From Alphaproteobacteria bacterium (GTDB taxonomy: Bacteria > Pseudomonadota > Alphaproteobacteria > Micropepsales > Micropepsaceae): DNA of 64,000 bases. The stretch spans positions 151,245-215,244 of the forward strand of contig CANJIS010000001.1 in assembly GCA_947474565.1 (NCBI GenBank), written 5' to 3'. How positions within the stretch are numbered: the stretch's first letter is position 1; each line of letters opens with the position of its first letter. A model generated the notes under the pieces. The model saw nothing but the letters and a program-made list of their open reading frames with translations. It did no database searches and had not been told where the DNA came from. Below are positions 1-10,534 of the stretch, piece after piece. Made by a program: the position numbers and the translations under genes.

Positions 1-63
1 CAGCGCGAAATAGTCCCCAACCGTGGTGACCCGGCTATATGCGAAGGAGTCGGCAATCGCCAT
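1..63 (-). CDS. ctaB: Protoheme IX farnesyltransferase, N-terminus only (partial)
   Basis: Only the first 21 codons lie in the window; the gene runs off the left edge. Read on the minus strand from the ATG at 63, the peptide ends in VGDYFAL, which matches the start of CtaB/CyoE/COX10 proteins (DYFALLKPR). CtaB converts heme B to heme O for the oxidase. The gene follows ctaD in the same direction after 16 bases, which is the usual alphaproteobacterial ctaC-ctaD-ctaB order. The identification rests on a short peptide plus gene order. Confidence 0.75.
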   Translation of the reverse strand, partial: MAIADSFAYSRVTTVGDYFAL

Positions 64-79
64 TTGACCTTAAGAGCCC

Positions 80-2538
<2,459 letters not shown>

Positions 2539-2782
2539 AGGCGACCTCGTGCAAAGCCCGCGGAAGGGTCGAAATACCCCCCCGCGCATTGGATTCTTGC
2601 GAGGGATTTAGAGGGGTTACCCCCTTAAAGTCATTGCGACCTTATGGCACGTCCTTTTGCCCCGCCAGAATGCCCATCACGAAACCCGCATTACGCCTTG
2701 CCGGAACGCCTTCGGGGCACGATATCTAAGGCCAGCGCGGGGCCTTTTGCCGCGTTTTTCAGGAACTTTTCCGGAGCCCGCC
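2539..2782. promoter_or_regulatory. Divergent intergenic region between ctaC and tldD
   Basis: This 244-base gap must hold promoters for both ctaC (leftward) and tldD (rightward). A short inverted repeat, AGGGG-TTAC-CCCCT, lies at about 2612-2625 and could be an operator or the base of a leader hairpin. I could not pick convincing -35/-10 boxes. Confidence 0.4.
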
Positions 2783-4210
2783 ATGGCCGATACCGACCTG
2801 TTTTTCTCCCGCACCGGCATGGACCGGGGCAAAGTCCAGGACACGCTGGACAACGCCCTGACCAATTCGGACGACGGGGAACTTTTCCTGGAATACAGCC
2901 AGAGCGAATCGTTCTCCTACGATGACGGCCGCCTGAAGGCCGCCAGCTTCGACACCAGCCAGGGTTTCGGCCTGCGCGCCGTGGCCGGTGAAGCCACCGG
3001 CTATGCCCATGCCACCGAATTGTCGGAAGCTGCCATCGCGCGCGCCGCCAACACCGTGCGCGCGGTGTCGGCGGGCCATTCCGGCATCGTGGCCGGGGGC
3101 CCTGCCCGCACCAACACCAAACTCTATACCGACCTGGACCCGCTGCAGACCGCGGGCTTCGAGAAGAAGGTCAAGCTGCTGGAAGAGATCAACGCCTATG
3201 CCCGCGCCAAGGATTCGCGCGTGCGGCAGGTTTCGGCTTCGCTTTCTGGCGAATGGCAGAAGATCGAGATCATGCGCGCCGGCGGTGAGCATTATTCCGA
3301 CACCCGCCCCCTCGTCCGCATCAATGTCAGTGTGGTGGTGGAACAGGGCGGACGTCAGGAGTCGGGAAGCTTCGGCGGCGGCGGTAGAGCCGGTTACGAC
3401 ACCTTTATTGAACCGGAATATTGGCGCGCGGCGGTGGATGAAGCGCTGCGTCAGGCGCTGGTCAATCTGGACTCGGTGCCGGCGCCTGCCGGTGAGATGA
3501 CCGTGGTGCTGGGCCCAGGCTGGCCGGGCATCCTGCTGCACGAAGCCATCGGCCACGGGCTGGAAGGCGATTTCAACCGCAAGAAGACGAGCGCGTTCGC
3601 CGGGTTGCTGGGCCAGCGCGTTGCCGCCCCCGGCGTCACGGTGGTGGATGACGGCACGATTGATGGACGGCGCGGTTCGCTTTCGATTGACGACGAAGGC
3701 ACGCCGACCTCGCGCACCGTGCTGATCGAGGACGGAATCCTGAAAGGCTATATGCAGGACCGCCAGAATGCCCGGCTGATGGGCATGGCCCCCACCGGCA
3801 ACGGACGGCGGCAGGGATTCAGTTCGCCGATCATGCCGCGCATGACCAACACCTATATGTTGGGCGGGACCGCGGACCCGCGCGAGATCATGCAAAGCGT
3901 CAAGAACGGAATCTATGCCGTGAATTTCGGCGGCGGCCAGGTGGACATCACCAACGGCAAGTTCGTGTTCAGCTGCACCGAGGCCTATCGCATCGAGAAC
4001 GGCAAGCTGGGCGCGCCGATCAAGGGCGCGACCCTGATCGGTTCAGGCCCGGAATCGCTGACCAAGGTTTCCATGATCGGCAACGACATGAAGCTGGATA
4101 CCGGCGTCGGCACCTGCGGCAAGAACGGCCAGAGCGTGCCGGTGGGCGTGGGCCAGCCGACCATCAAGCTGGATGGGTTGACGGTGGGCGGTACTGCTCA
4201 GGCCGCGTGA
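2783..4210 (+). CDS. tldD: Metalloprotease TldD
   Basis: The 475-residue protein belongs to the TldD/PmbA (U62) family. TldD pairs with PmbA (TldE) to form a cytoplasmic zinc protease that degrades unfolded or modified peptides. The zinc motif HEAIGH, starting near H253 and followed by GLEGDFNRK, is intact, so this is the catalytic partner. The start at 2783 (MADTDLFFSRTG) is chosen because GGAG lies just upstream and the length then matches the family; an in-frame ATG at 2657 would add an unlikely 42 residues. The PmbA partner is encoded about 14 kb away at 18195. Confidence 0.95.
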   Translation: MADTDLFFSRTGMDRGKVQDTLDNALTNSDDGELFLEYSQSESFSYDDGRLKAASFDTSQGFGLRAVAGEATGYAHATELSEAAIARAANTVRAVSAGHSGIVAGGPARTNTKLYTDLDPLQTAGFEKKVKLLEEINAYARAKDSRVRQVSASLSGEWQKIEIMRAGGEHYSDTRPLVRINVSVVVEQGGRQESGSFGGGGRAGYDTFIEPEYWRAAVDEALRQALVNLDSVPAPAGEMTVVLGPGWPGILLHEAIGHGLEGDFNRKKTSAFAGLLGQRVAAPGVTVVDDGTIDGRRGSLSIDDEGTPTSRTVLIEDGILKGYMQDRQNARLMGMAPTGNGRRQGFSSPIMPRMTNTYMLGGTADPREIMQSVKNGIYAVNFGGGQVDITNGKFVFSCTEAYRIENGKLGAPIKGATLIGSGPESLTKVSMIGNDMKLDTGVGTCGKNGQSVPVGVGQPTIKLDGLTVGGTAQAA

Positions 4211-4464
4211 TGGCGAAATACTGGTTCAAGCAGAAAAGCATCGGTATCGGTTCGACGCCCAATACCTGGCAGGGCTGGCTGGTGACGCTGCTGGCCATCG
4301 TGCTGATGATCGCGGTGGTGTTCGAGGCCAAGCAGATTTCTGATCCGTCCGCGCAGAAGCTGGTGGCGCTGACCGGGGTGGGCGCGATTTTCATTGCGCT
4401 GAGTGTGATTGCTTTTCTCAAGACCGAAGGCGGCTGGCGCTGGCGCAGCGGCAAGAAAGATTAG
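4210..4464 (+). CDS. Small two-helix membrane protein, unknown function
   Basis: This 84-residue protein starts at the ATG whose A is the last base of the tldD stop codon; a GTG one codon earlier is also possible. It is therefore probably translationally coupled to tldD. It has two predicted membrane helices, WQGWLVTLLAIVLMIAVVFE and a second around LVALTGVGAIFIALSVIAFL, and ends in a basic tail. I do not recognise the family. Its stop overlaps the stop of the convergent gene at 4461. Confidence 0.7.
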   Translation: MAKYWFKQKSIGIGSTPNTWQGWLVTLLAIVLMIAVVFEAKQISDPSAQKLVALTGVGAIFIALSVIAFLKTEGGWRWRSGKKD

Positions 4465-4664
4465 TCGCCGGGACGTTCGATCTTGCGGACCACCAGTTCG
4501 TCAATCTCCAGGCGCTTGATGCGCAGCTTGCCCACGGCGGCTTTGCCCACTGCCAGCTTGCCAATGGCCAGCGCGCCGATCGCCATGGCGCCCACCGCCA
4601 CCGCACCAAGAGCGGCAGCACCGGCGGCCAAAGCCATCGCGTTTCTGGCAGGACCTGTTTTCAT
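4461..4664 (-). CDS. Small five-residue-repeat protein, possible beta-helix, unknown function
   Basis: The 67-residue protein is built almost wholly from five-residue repeats of the form x-[LAM]-x-[VI]-G (AVAVG, AMAIG, ALAIG, KLAVG, KAAVG). It then moves into a charged segment with the same hydrophobic spacing, KLRIKRLEIDELVVRKIE. This periodicity suggests a short right-handed beta-helix, as in pentapeptide-repeat proteins, but the A(D/N)LxX consensus is not present. Similar small proteins ending in LEIDELVV occur in other bacteria from memory; no function is known to me. It converges with the gene at 4210, and the stops overlap in TTAG. Confidence 0.65.
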   Translation of the reverse strand: MKTGPARNAMALAAGAAALGAVAVGAMAIGALAIGKLAVGKAAVGKLRIKRLEIDELVVRKIERPGD

Positions 4665-4684
4665 CGCGGGATATTAGCACTCCC

Positions 4685-4886
4685 TGTCATTCCCGGCGAG
4701 TGAGGCGCGCAGCGTCGAACGAGGGGTGAGGAGTGGTTCGCGTAAGCGAACGAAATGGTCCAGCGGACCATTTCGAGCGACGAACGCCGCGAGCTTGGGC
4801 GAGCGGCCGGGCGGGAATCCAGGCTTGTGAAACCGTCCAGATATTGAAACTTCCCTCGGCGCTACGCGCCTCGCCGGGGATGACAG
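4685..4886. repeat. Intergenic palindromic repeat, family A with a nested family C unit
   Basis: It begins TGTCATTCCCGGCGAG and ends CTCGCCGGGGATGACAG, which are inverted copies of each other and define family A. Inside lies a family C module at about 4731-4811: an inverted pair around AATGGTCCAGCGGACCATT, then CCGCGAGCTTGGGCGAGCGG. Family A copies also occur at 11575, 27191, 31193, 31631 and 51319. Family C copies occur near 25555 and 35918. One repeat family seems to have inserted into another. Confidence 0.85.
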
Positions 4887-4905
4887 AAGAGGCTAAGATC
4901 GGGAC

Positions 4906-5238
4906 ATGCTGATTTATAAAGTTCTGCCCCGCGCCGAGTGGGAAAAAGTGGTGGAGGCCTATGACGGCTCTGCCGACGACAAGCGCGATGGCTTTATTCA
5001 TCTCTCCACCCGCGCCCAGTTGGCGGGGACGCTGGCCAAGCATTATGCCGGGCAGACCGGATTGCTGCTGCTGGCAGTGGAAGCAGAAAGCCTGGGTGCG
5101 GGTTTGAAATGGGAGCTTGCCCCTAAGCGCGGTGAGGACTTTCCCCATCTGTATGCGCCACTTCACAAAAGCGCCGTGACATGGGCCGCACCTTTAAATC
5201 GCGATGCGAGTGGAGAATTTTTGCTGCCCCCGGAATGA
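4906..5238 (+). CDS. DUF952 family protein
   Basis: The 110-residue protein has the DUF952 signature: an N-terminal IYKVLPRAEW, then DGFIHLSTRAQL, and a C-terminal FPHLYAPL. The family is small and cytoplasmic with no firmly established function; its fold resembles ADP-ribosyltransferase-like proteins. It is bounded by an intergenic repeat on its left and lies 20 bases upstream of the pirin gene in the same direction. It may be the first gene of that transcription unit. Confidence 0.88.
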   Translation: MLIYKVLPRAEWEKVVEAYDGSADDKRDGFIHLSTRAQLAGTLAKHYAGQTGLLLLAVEAESLGAGLKWELAPKRGEDFPHLYAPLHKSAVTWAAPLNRDASGEFLLPPE

Positions 5239-5258
5239 AGACGCGCTAGGCTTTCGCC

Positions 5259-6128
5259 ATGCAATTTCTCAAAGGCAAGACCCACGACCTGGGCGACAAA
5301 TTTTATATCACCCGCTATCTGCCCGAGATGGATCGCCGCAGCATCGGGCCTTTCATCTTCTTCGATTTTTTCGGGCCGGTGGATTTTCCGCCTGGGCGCG
5401 GCATTGATGTGCGCCCGCACCCGCATATCGGGCTGGCCACCGTCACCTATCTGTTCGAAGGCGCGCAGATGCACCGCGACACGCTGGGTTCGGTGCAGGA
5501 AATCACCCCGGGCGATGTGAACTGGATGACCGCCGGGCGCGGCATCGCTCATTCCGAACGCACGGGTGCAGAAACGCGCGCGAAAGGCCATCGCCTGCAC
5601 GGCATTCAGACCTGGGTGGGGCTTCCCGCCGCCGATGAAGAAGCCGAACCGCGCTTCCAGCATTTCAAATCGGCGGAGCTGCCGGTGATCCAGTTGGAAG
5701 ACGTGGAACTGAAACTGATGGTGGGCACGGCATTCGGGCTGACTTCGCCGGTCAAAACCTTTTCGCCGATCTTTTATGCCGACGCGAAATTCGCCGTCGG
5801 CGGGGTGCTGACCTACACCGCCGAGCATGACGAGCGCGGCATGCTGATCATTGATGGCGATATCCAGATCGGCGGCGATATCCTGCCGCCCGGCACCATG
5901 ATCTTTCTGGAAAAGGGCGAAGAGATCACCATGTTCGCGCAAGGGGCGGCCCGCGCCGTTCTGTTCGGTGGCTCCGCCCTGGATGGCCAGCGCCATCTGT
6001 GGTGGAATTTTGTGTCGTCATCGAAAGAGCGCATCGAACAGGCCAAGCACGACTGGAAGGACGGCAAGTTCGGAATGATCCCCGGCGGCGACCAGGAATT
6101 CATTCCTTTGCCGGAGGATCAGAGATGA
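5259..6128 (+). CDS. Pirin family protein
   Basis: This is a 289-residue bicupin of the pirin family. The N-terminal cupin carries the metal-binding histidines in VRPHPHIGLATVTYLFEG (about residues 49-66), and the family's conserved WMTAGRGIAHSER follows. Bacterial pirins such as YhhW can have quercetinase activity, while others bind metabolic enzymes; the role here is not shown by sequence. The stop overlaps the start of the next small gene in ATGA. Confidence 0.93.
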   Translation: MQFLKGKTHDLGDKFYITRYLPEMDRRSIGPFIFFDFFGPVDFPPGRGIDVRPHPHIGLATVTYLFEGAQMHRDTLGSVQEITPGDVNWMTAGRGIAHSERTGAETRAKGHRLHGIQTWVGLPAADEEAEPRFQHFKSAELPVIQLEDVELKLMVGTAFGLTSPVKTFSPIFYADAKFAVGGVLTYTAEHDERGMLIIDGDIQIGGDILPPGTMIFLEKGEEITMFAQGAARAVLFGGSALDGQRHLWWNFVSSSKERIEQAKHDWKDGKFGMIPGGDQEFIPLPEDQR

Positions 6129-6343
6129 AGAATGAGCGCCTTATCCCCGCGCTGGTTCTGGCTTACGCCACCACCAAACTTTTATTGGCGCTTTTGTTTC
6201 CGCCCGCCGTGGCGGGGATCGCCTTCTTCGCCGCCTACCGCATGATGCCGTTCTATCCCGTGGCCGCGTCGGTGATCCTGGTGATGGGGGCCGCCGTGCT
6301 GCTGCGCTATGGCACCATGTTCTTGGACAAGGCCCGGCGATGA
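6125..6343 (+). CDS. Small membrane protein, unknown function
   Basis: The 72-residue protein starts at the ATG overlapping the pirin stop (ATGA). It has two hydrophobic segments, roughly residues 7-34 and 43-62, and a short basic C-terminus. I do not recognise the family. Overlaps of four bases on both sides tie it to pirin and to the next small membrane protein, so it is probably translated by coupling. Confidence 0.7.
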   Translation: MKNERLIPALVLAYATTKLLLALLFPPAVAGIAFFAAYRMMPFYPVAASVILVMGAAVLLRYGTMFLDKARR

Positions 6344-6543
6344 AGGTCGCGGTGGTTTTCATTGTGGGCGTTTTCCTGCTGGTGCAGGGCGTGCTGTTCA
6401 CCTTGCAGGGTCTGGGCATCGTCACCTGGCCGCAGCAAAGTTTCATGATCAACAATCATGACTGGATCGATCGCGGGCTTGTGATCGCGCTGCTCGGTAT
6501 TGTCGTCATTCTTGGCGCCTGGCGGCTGCAAAAGAAATCATGA
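6340..6543 (+). CDS. Small membrane protein, unknown function
   Basis: The 67-residue protein has two hydrophobic stretches: residues 3-25 (AVVFIVGVFLLVQGVLFTLQ) and about 47-62 (LVIALLGIVVILGAW). The connecting loop, WPQQSFMINNHDWIDR, would face one side of the membrane. It starts in an ATGA overlap with the previous gene and ends in one with the nitronate monooxygenase-like gene. No family is recognised. Confidence 0.7.
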   Translation: MKVAVVFIVGVFLLVQGVLFTLQGLGIVTWPQQSFMINNHDWIDRGLVIALLGIVVILGAWRLQKKS

Positions 6544-7613
6544 GCGATCTGCTCGCCAGGTTGGGAATGGATCATCCCATCATCCAGGCGCCGATGGCGG
6601 GCACCTCCACCCCCGCCATGGCGGCGGCGGTGTGCAATGCGGGCGGGTTGGGTTCACTGGGGCTGGCATCCGCGGGCGCGGACGGCGCGCGGAAAATGAT
6701 TGCGGAGACGCAGGCGCTCACCAACCGCGCCATCAATGTGAATTTGTTCTGCCACCAGACATTTGCGCCCGATCCGGCGCGGGATGCGCGCTGGATTGAA
6801 ACCCTGCGGGGGGAGTTCGCCAAGTTCGGCGCCGAGCCGCCCGCTTTGCTGCGCGACATCTATAAGAGCTTCCTGATCGACGATGACATGCTGGAGGTGC
6901 TGCTGGCGCTGAAGCCCCAGGTGGTGAGCTTTCATTTCGGGCTGCCGCAGAAAGAGAAGATCGCGGCGCTGAAAAAAAATGGCGCGGTGCTGTTTTCATC
7001 GGCCACCAATCTGGACGAAGCGCGCGCCGCTGCGGAAGCGGGCATGGACGCGGTGGTGGCACAAGGTTATGAGGCCGGTGGTCATCGCGGCATGTTCGAC
7101 CCGCGCGCGTCCGACGATCAACTTTCCATGGCGGTGCTGACGGAAATTCTGGCGGCCAGGCTTTCCGTTCCGGTGATCGCGGCGGGCGGCATCATGAATG
7201 GTGCGGGCATTGCCTCCGCTTTAAAGCTGGGCGCGGTGGCGGCGCAGTTGGGCACCGCCTTTGTCGGCTGCGCCGAATCTGCCGCCGATGCCGGGTATCG
7301 CGCGGCGCTGGCCAGTGAGGCGGCGCTGCACACCACCATGACGGCGGCGATATCGGGCCGCCCTGCCCGCTGCCTTGCCAACAAATTCACTTCGTTGTCT
7401 GAGAGGGGGATAGATGCCGCGAACATCGCCGCCTATCCCAATACCTATGATCTGGGCAAAGCCTTGAACGCCGCCGCCAAGGCAAAAGGCGAGACCGGCT
7501 ATGGCGCGCAATGGGCCGGACAGGGTGCGCCGCTGGCGCGCTTTCTGCCCGCCGCCGAATTGATGGCGGCATTGATTTCGGAATTGAAATCGTCACTGAA
7601 AGAGAACCCATGA
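6540..7613 (+). CDS. Nitronate monooxygenase family flavoprotein
   Basis: This 357-residue FMN-dependent TIM-barrel protein belongs to the 2-nitropropane dioxygenase/nitronate monooxygenase family. It starts LLARLGMDHPIIQAPMAG, the typical first strand and FMN loop. It also has AQGYEAGGHRG with the family histidine, IAAGGIMNGAGIASAL for phosphate binding, and LGAVAAQLGTAFVGCAES. Members oxidise propionate-3-nitronate, but several are enoyl reductases, so the substrate is uncertain. It overlaps the gene before it and the aldo/keto reductase after it by four bases. Confidence 0.9.
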   Translation: MSDLLARLGMDHPIIQAPMAGTSTPAMAAAVCNAGGLGSLGLASAGADGARKMIAETQALTNRAINVNLFCHQTFAPDPARDARWIETLRGEFAKFGAEPPALLRDIYKSFLIDDDMLEVLLALKPQVVSFHFGLPQKEKIAALKKNGAVLFSSATNLDEARAAAEAGMDAVVAQGYEAGGHRGMFDPRASDDQLSMAVLTEILAARLSVPVIAAGGIMNGAGIASALKLGAVAAQLGTAFVGCAESAADAGYRAALASEAALHTTMTAAISGRPARCLANKFTSLSERGIDAANIAAYPNTYDLGKALNAAAKAKGETGYGAQWAGQGAPLARFLPAAELMAALISELKSSLKENP

Positions 7614-8641
7614 AATATAATCGCTTCGGCCGCACCGGACTGTTCGTTTCGGAAATCTGCTTTGGCACCATGACCTTTTCCGGCGAAGGCTGGCTGGGCG
7701 GCGCCATCGGTAACCAGGGCCAGAAAGAAGCCAGTCACCTGATCGGCAAATGCCTGAAGGCGGGGGTGAACTTCATCGATACCTCCGACGTCTATTCCTA
7801 TGGCCAGTCGGAAAAGATGACCGGCCAGGCGATCAGGGATCTTGGCGTGGATCGCAGCGAAGTGGTGCTGGCGACCAAAGTGTTCAGCCGCATGGGGCCG
7901 GGGCCGAACAATGCGGGCTCATCGCGCGCGCATATCATGGACGGGGTGGCGAAAAGCCTGGAGCGGCTGCAGACCGATCACATCGACCTGTATCAAATCC
8001 ACGGCACCGATCCGGTGACGCCGGTGGAAGAGATCATGCGGGCGCTGGATGATCTGGTGCGCCAGAACATGGTGCGTTATGTCGGCGTGTCGAACTGGAC
8101 CGCGTGGCGCATCGCCAAGGCCAATGGCGTTGCCGATAAGCATGGCTGGAACCGGATCGAATCCTTGCAGGCTTATTATTCCATCGCCGGCCGCGAGCTG
8201 GAGCGCGAGCTGGTGCCGCTGATGCAGGAAGACCAGATCGCGTGTTTGCCCTGGAGCCCGCTGGCCGGTGGTTATCTGTCGGGCAAGTTCAGCCCCGGCG
8301 GCGAAGCGCAGGCGGAAGGCCGGCGCAAGATTTTCGATTTCCCGCCGCTGGATAAAACGAAAGCCGACAAGATCGTCGAAGTGATGCGGCCCATCGCCAA
8401 AGAGCGCGGCACATCGGTGGCGCGGGTGGCGCTGGCCTATGTGCTGGCGAAACCCTGGGTCACCAGCGTCATCATCGGTGCGCGCACCGAGGCGCAGCTG
8501 GATGACAATCTGGAAGCGACCAAGCTGCAGCTTTCGGCGGATGAACTCAAGAAGCTAGACGACGTTTCTGCGCTGAGCGTCGAGTATCCGGGCTGGATGC
8601 TGGAGCGTCAGAGCGCGACGCGGTTGCCGACCAACACGTGA
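7610..8641 (+). CDS. Aldo/keto reductase
   Basis: The 343-residue NADPH-dependent oxidoreductase has the AKR barrel. It begins MKYNRFGRTGLFVSEICFGT, with the tetrad aspartate and tyrosine in FIDTSDVYSYGQSE and the histidine in DLYQIHGTDP. The cofactor segment SVIIGARTEAQLDDNL lies near the C-terminus. It resembles the YajO/Gas1-like subgroup. The start at 7610 overlaps the preceding stop in ATGA; an earlier in-frame start would run deep into that gene. It ends a compact pirin-to-AKR run and is followed by a repeat. Confidence 0.93.
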   Translation: MKYNRFGRTGLFVSEICFGTMTFSGEGWLGGAIGNQGQKEASHLIGKCLKAGVNFIDTSDVYSYGQSEKMTGQAIRDLGVDRSEVVLATKVFSRMGPGPNNAGSSRAHIMDGVAKSLERLQTDHIDLYQIHGTDPVTPVEEIMRALDDLVRQNMVRYVGVSNWTAWRIAKANGVADKHGWNRIESLQAYYSIAGRELERELVPLMQEDQIACLPWSPLAGGYLSGKFSPGGEAQAEGRRKIFDFPPLDKTKADKIVEVMRPIAKERGTSVARVALAYVLAKPWVTSVIIGARTEAQLDDNLEATKLQLSADELKKLDDVSALSVEYPGWMLERQSATRLPTNT

Positions 8642-8642
8642 T

Positions 8643-8744
8643 TGTCATGGCCCGGAAATCCGGGCCATCCAGGTAACGCAGACTCATTCTGGAAGTGCTG
8701 AGCGACTTCACCTGGATGGCCCACACTCCGGTGGGCCATGACAG
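8643..8744. repeat. Intergenic palindromic repeat, family B
   Basis: The left arm begins TGTCATGGCCCGGAAATCCG and continues into GGGCCATCCAGGT. The right arm is its approximate inverse, ACCTGGATGGCCC to GGGCCATGACAG. A half copy occurs near 58889 and a shorter fragment near 27167. It fills most of the gap between two convergent genes and may act as a terminator-like structure. Confidence 0.8.
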
Positions 8745-8756
8745 TAAGGTGCGTGG

Positions 8757-10121
8757 CTAGAGAAAGTTGTACTCGGTGAAGAGCGGCGTCAGATCCTTGT
8801 TCCAAGCGCCATAGTAATTCTTCAGCATCTCTTCCGAGCGGGTGTAGCCGCGATTGACCAGTTCGCGTACCGGGTTGAGGAAGCCGTCCTCGCTCATACC
8901 GCCCGCGTCGAGGGCGGCGCGGCGTTTCAGGCCGGCGGCGGAAATTTCCAGGATGCGGTGCGCCAGTTCGTGCACCGTCGCCTTGCGGAACGGGGTCTTG
9001 AAGCCTTGGCGGCCGACGCCGTCGCGCATCGCCTGGCGTTCTTCCACCGTCCAGTCCTTGACCAGGTCCCAGGCGGCATCCAGCGCCACGCTGTCATAGA
9101 GAAGACCGACCCACAGCGCCGGCATGCCGCAGATGCGTCGCCACAAGCCGCCATCGGTGCCGCGCATTTCCAGGAACTGCTTCAGCCGCACTTCCGGGAA
9201 GATGGTGGTGAGATGATCGGCCCAGTCGCTCATCGAGGGTTCAATGTGCGCCACTTCGGGAATCTTGCGGGCCAGGAACTCGCGGAAGCTCTTGCCCGCG
9301 ACATCGATATATTTGCCGTCGCGATAGACGAAGTACATCGGCACATCGAGGGCGTAATCGACATAACGCTCAAAACTCATGCCGTCATCGAACACCCAGG
9401 GCAGCATGCCGGAGCGGGCATTGTCGACATCGGTCCACACCTGGGCGCGGTAGGACAGAAAACCGCTGGGGCGGCCTTCGCGGAAGGGCGAGTTGGCGAA
9501 CAAGGCGGTGGTGACCGGTTGCAGCGCCAGGCCGACGCGGAATTTCTTGACCATGTCGGCTTCGGATTCGAAATCCAGATTCACCTGCACGGTGCAGGTG
9601 CGGAACATCATGTCGAGGCCATAAGCGCCGACCTTGGGCATATAGCGTTTCATGATGCCGTAGCGGCCCTTGGGCATCACCGGCACTTCGTCCAAGGACC
9701 AGCTGGGCGCAAAGCCGAAGCCCAGCACGCCGACGCCGATCTCGGTCGCCACTTCGCGGCACTGTTCCAGATGCAGATTCACTTCGGCGCAGGTCTCATG
9801 CACCGTCTTCACCGGCGCGCCGGACAGTTCGAACTGGCCGCCCGGCTCCAGGCTGAGCGAGGCGCCGTTCTGGGAAAGGCCGATAATGTTGCCGTTCTCT
9901 TGAATGGGCTCCCAGCCGAAGTGGGCCATGCCTTCCAAGAGCGCGCGGATGCCCTGCGGGCCTTCATACGGAACGGGTTTGTGGGTCTTCAGGCAGTAAA
10001 CGAATTTTTCGTGCTCGGTGCCGATGCGCCAGGCCTCGCGCGGCTTTGTCCCTTTGGACAAATGCCGCACCAGATCGTCGCGGCTCTCTATGGGGCCGCC
10101 GGCGGACTGCGGAATGGACAT
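8757..10121 (-). CDS. gshA: Glutamate-cysteine ligase
   Basis: The 454-residue enzyme makes gamma-glutamylcysteine, the first step of glutathione synthesis, in the cytoplasm. It matches the proteobacterial/plant-type GCS2 family: RIGTEHEKFVY near residue 37, then NIIGLSQNGASLSLEPGGQF, GFGFAPSW and MKRYMPKVGAYGLDMMFRTC. Length is normal. AGGGAA precedes the ATG at 10121. It diverges from the ArsR operon across a 110-base AT-rich gap. No gshB is present in the window. Confidence 0.96.
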   Translation of the reverse strand: MSIPQSAGGPIESRDDLVRHLSKGTKPREAWRIGTEHEKFVYCLKTHKPVPYEGPQGIRALLEGMAHFGWEPIQENGNIIGLSQNGASLSLEPGGQFELSGAPVKTVHETCAEVNLHLEQCREVATEIGVGVLGFGFAPSWSLDEVPVMPKGRYGIMKRYMPKVGAYGLDMMFRTCTVQVNLDFESEADMVKKFRVGLALQPVTTALFANSPFREGRPSGFLSYRAQVWTDVDNARSGMLPWVFDDGMSFERYVDYALDVPMYFVYRDGKYIDVAGKSFREFLARKIPEVAHIEPSMSDWADHLTTIFPEVRLKQFLEMRGTDGGLWRRICGMPALWVGLLYDSVALDAAWDLVKDWTVEERQAMRDGVGRQGFKTPFRKATVHELAHRILEISAAGLKRRAALDAGGMSEDGFLNPVRELVNRGYTRSEEMLKNYYGAWNKDLTPLFTEYNFL

Positions 10122-10196
10122 GAGAAATTCCCTGAACGAGGGAGGTACTTAAGAGCGGGTTCTGGGACTGGCAAGCTGTCAGCATTTATTTGCGTA

Positions 10197-10226
10197 TTGA
10201 CTTAATTAAGTAGATAAGAAAATATA
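10197..10226 (+). promoter_or_regulatory. Promoter with perfect 12-bp palindromic operator for the ArsR operon
   Basis: A TTGACT -35 box (10197-10202) is followed after 18 bases by AATATA (10221-10226) as the -10 box. Lying over the -35 edge and spacer is ACTTAATTAAGT (10200-10211), a perfect palindrome and a plausible site for the ArsR dimer. The stretch is strikingly AT-rich for this genome. The -10 box ends five bases before the ATG at 10232 and there is no Shine-Dalgarno sequence, so the transcript would be leaderless or nearly so. Confidence 0.6.
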
Positions 10227-10231
10227 AGCCC

Positions 10232-10534
10232 ATGAACAGTCTGCAAGCCCTGTCCGACCCGACCCGCCAGCGCATTGTGATGATGCTGGCCTCCGGCGCG
10301 CTGTCGTCGGGCGAGATCGCCAGCCGCTTTCACCTGTCGCCGCCTGCTGTGTCGCAGCATCTGAAAACGCTGCGCGGCGCGAAGCTGGTGAGCGTGCGGC
10401 CCGAAAAGCAGAAGCGCATTTATGAGCTGAACCCGGACGGCATCCGCGAAGTGTCCGACTGGGTGGAGAAGGTCTGCGCCTTCTGGAACCCCAAGCTGGA
10501 TGCGCTGGAAGCGGCGCTGCGGAATGACAAGTAA
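10232..10534 (+). CDS. ArsR-family transcriptional regulator
   Basis: This 100-residue winged-helix repressor starts ALSDPTRQRIVMMLASGALS, the classic first helices of ArsR/SmtB proteins. The recognition helix is in LSPPAVSQHLKTLRGAKLV (about residues 35-53), followed by the wing. There are no cysteine metal sites, so it probably senses something other than metal. It belongs to the subgroup encoded next to SRPBCC/AHSA1 genes, two of which follow directly. The palindrome just upstream suggests autoregulation. Confidence 0.93.
   Translation: MNSLQALSDPTRQRIVMMLASGALSSGEIASRFHLSPPAVSQHLKTLRGAKLVSVRPEKQKRIYELNPDGIREVSDWVEKVCAFWNPKLDALEAALRNDK

Noticed and set aside
4685..4886. A 159-codon frame crossing the family A/C repeat on the minus strand
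   Set aside because: It runs through repeat DNA and antisense to the DUF952 gene, so it is a by-product of the repeat's base composition.
8958..10205. A 415-codon open frame antisense to gshA
   Set aside because: It has no recognisable domain, and gshA is complete with a ribosome-binding site on the other strand.
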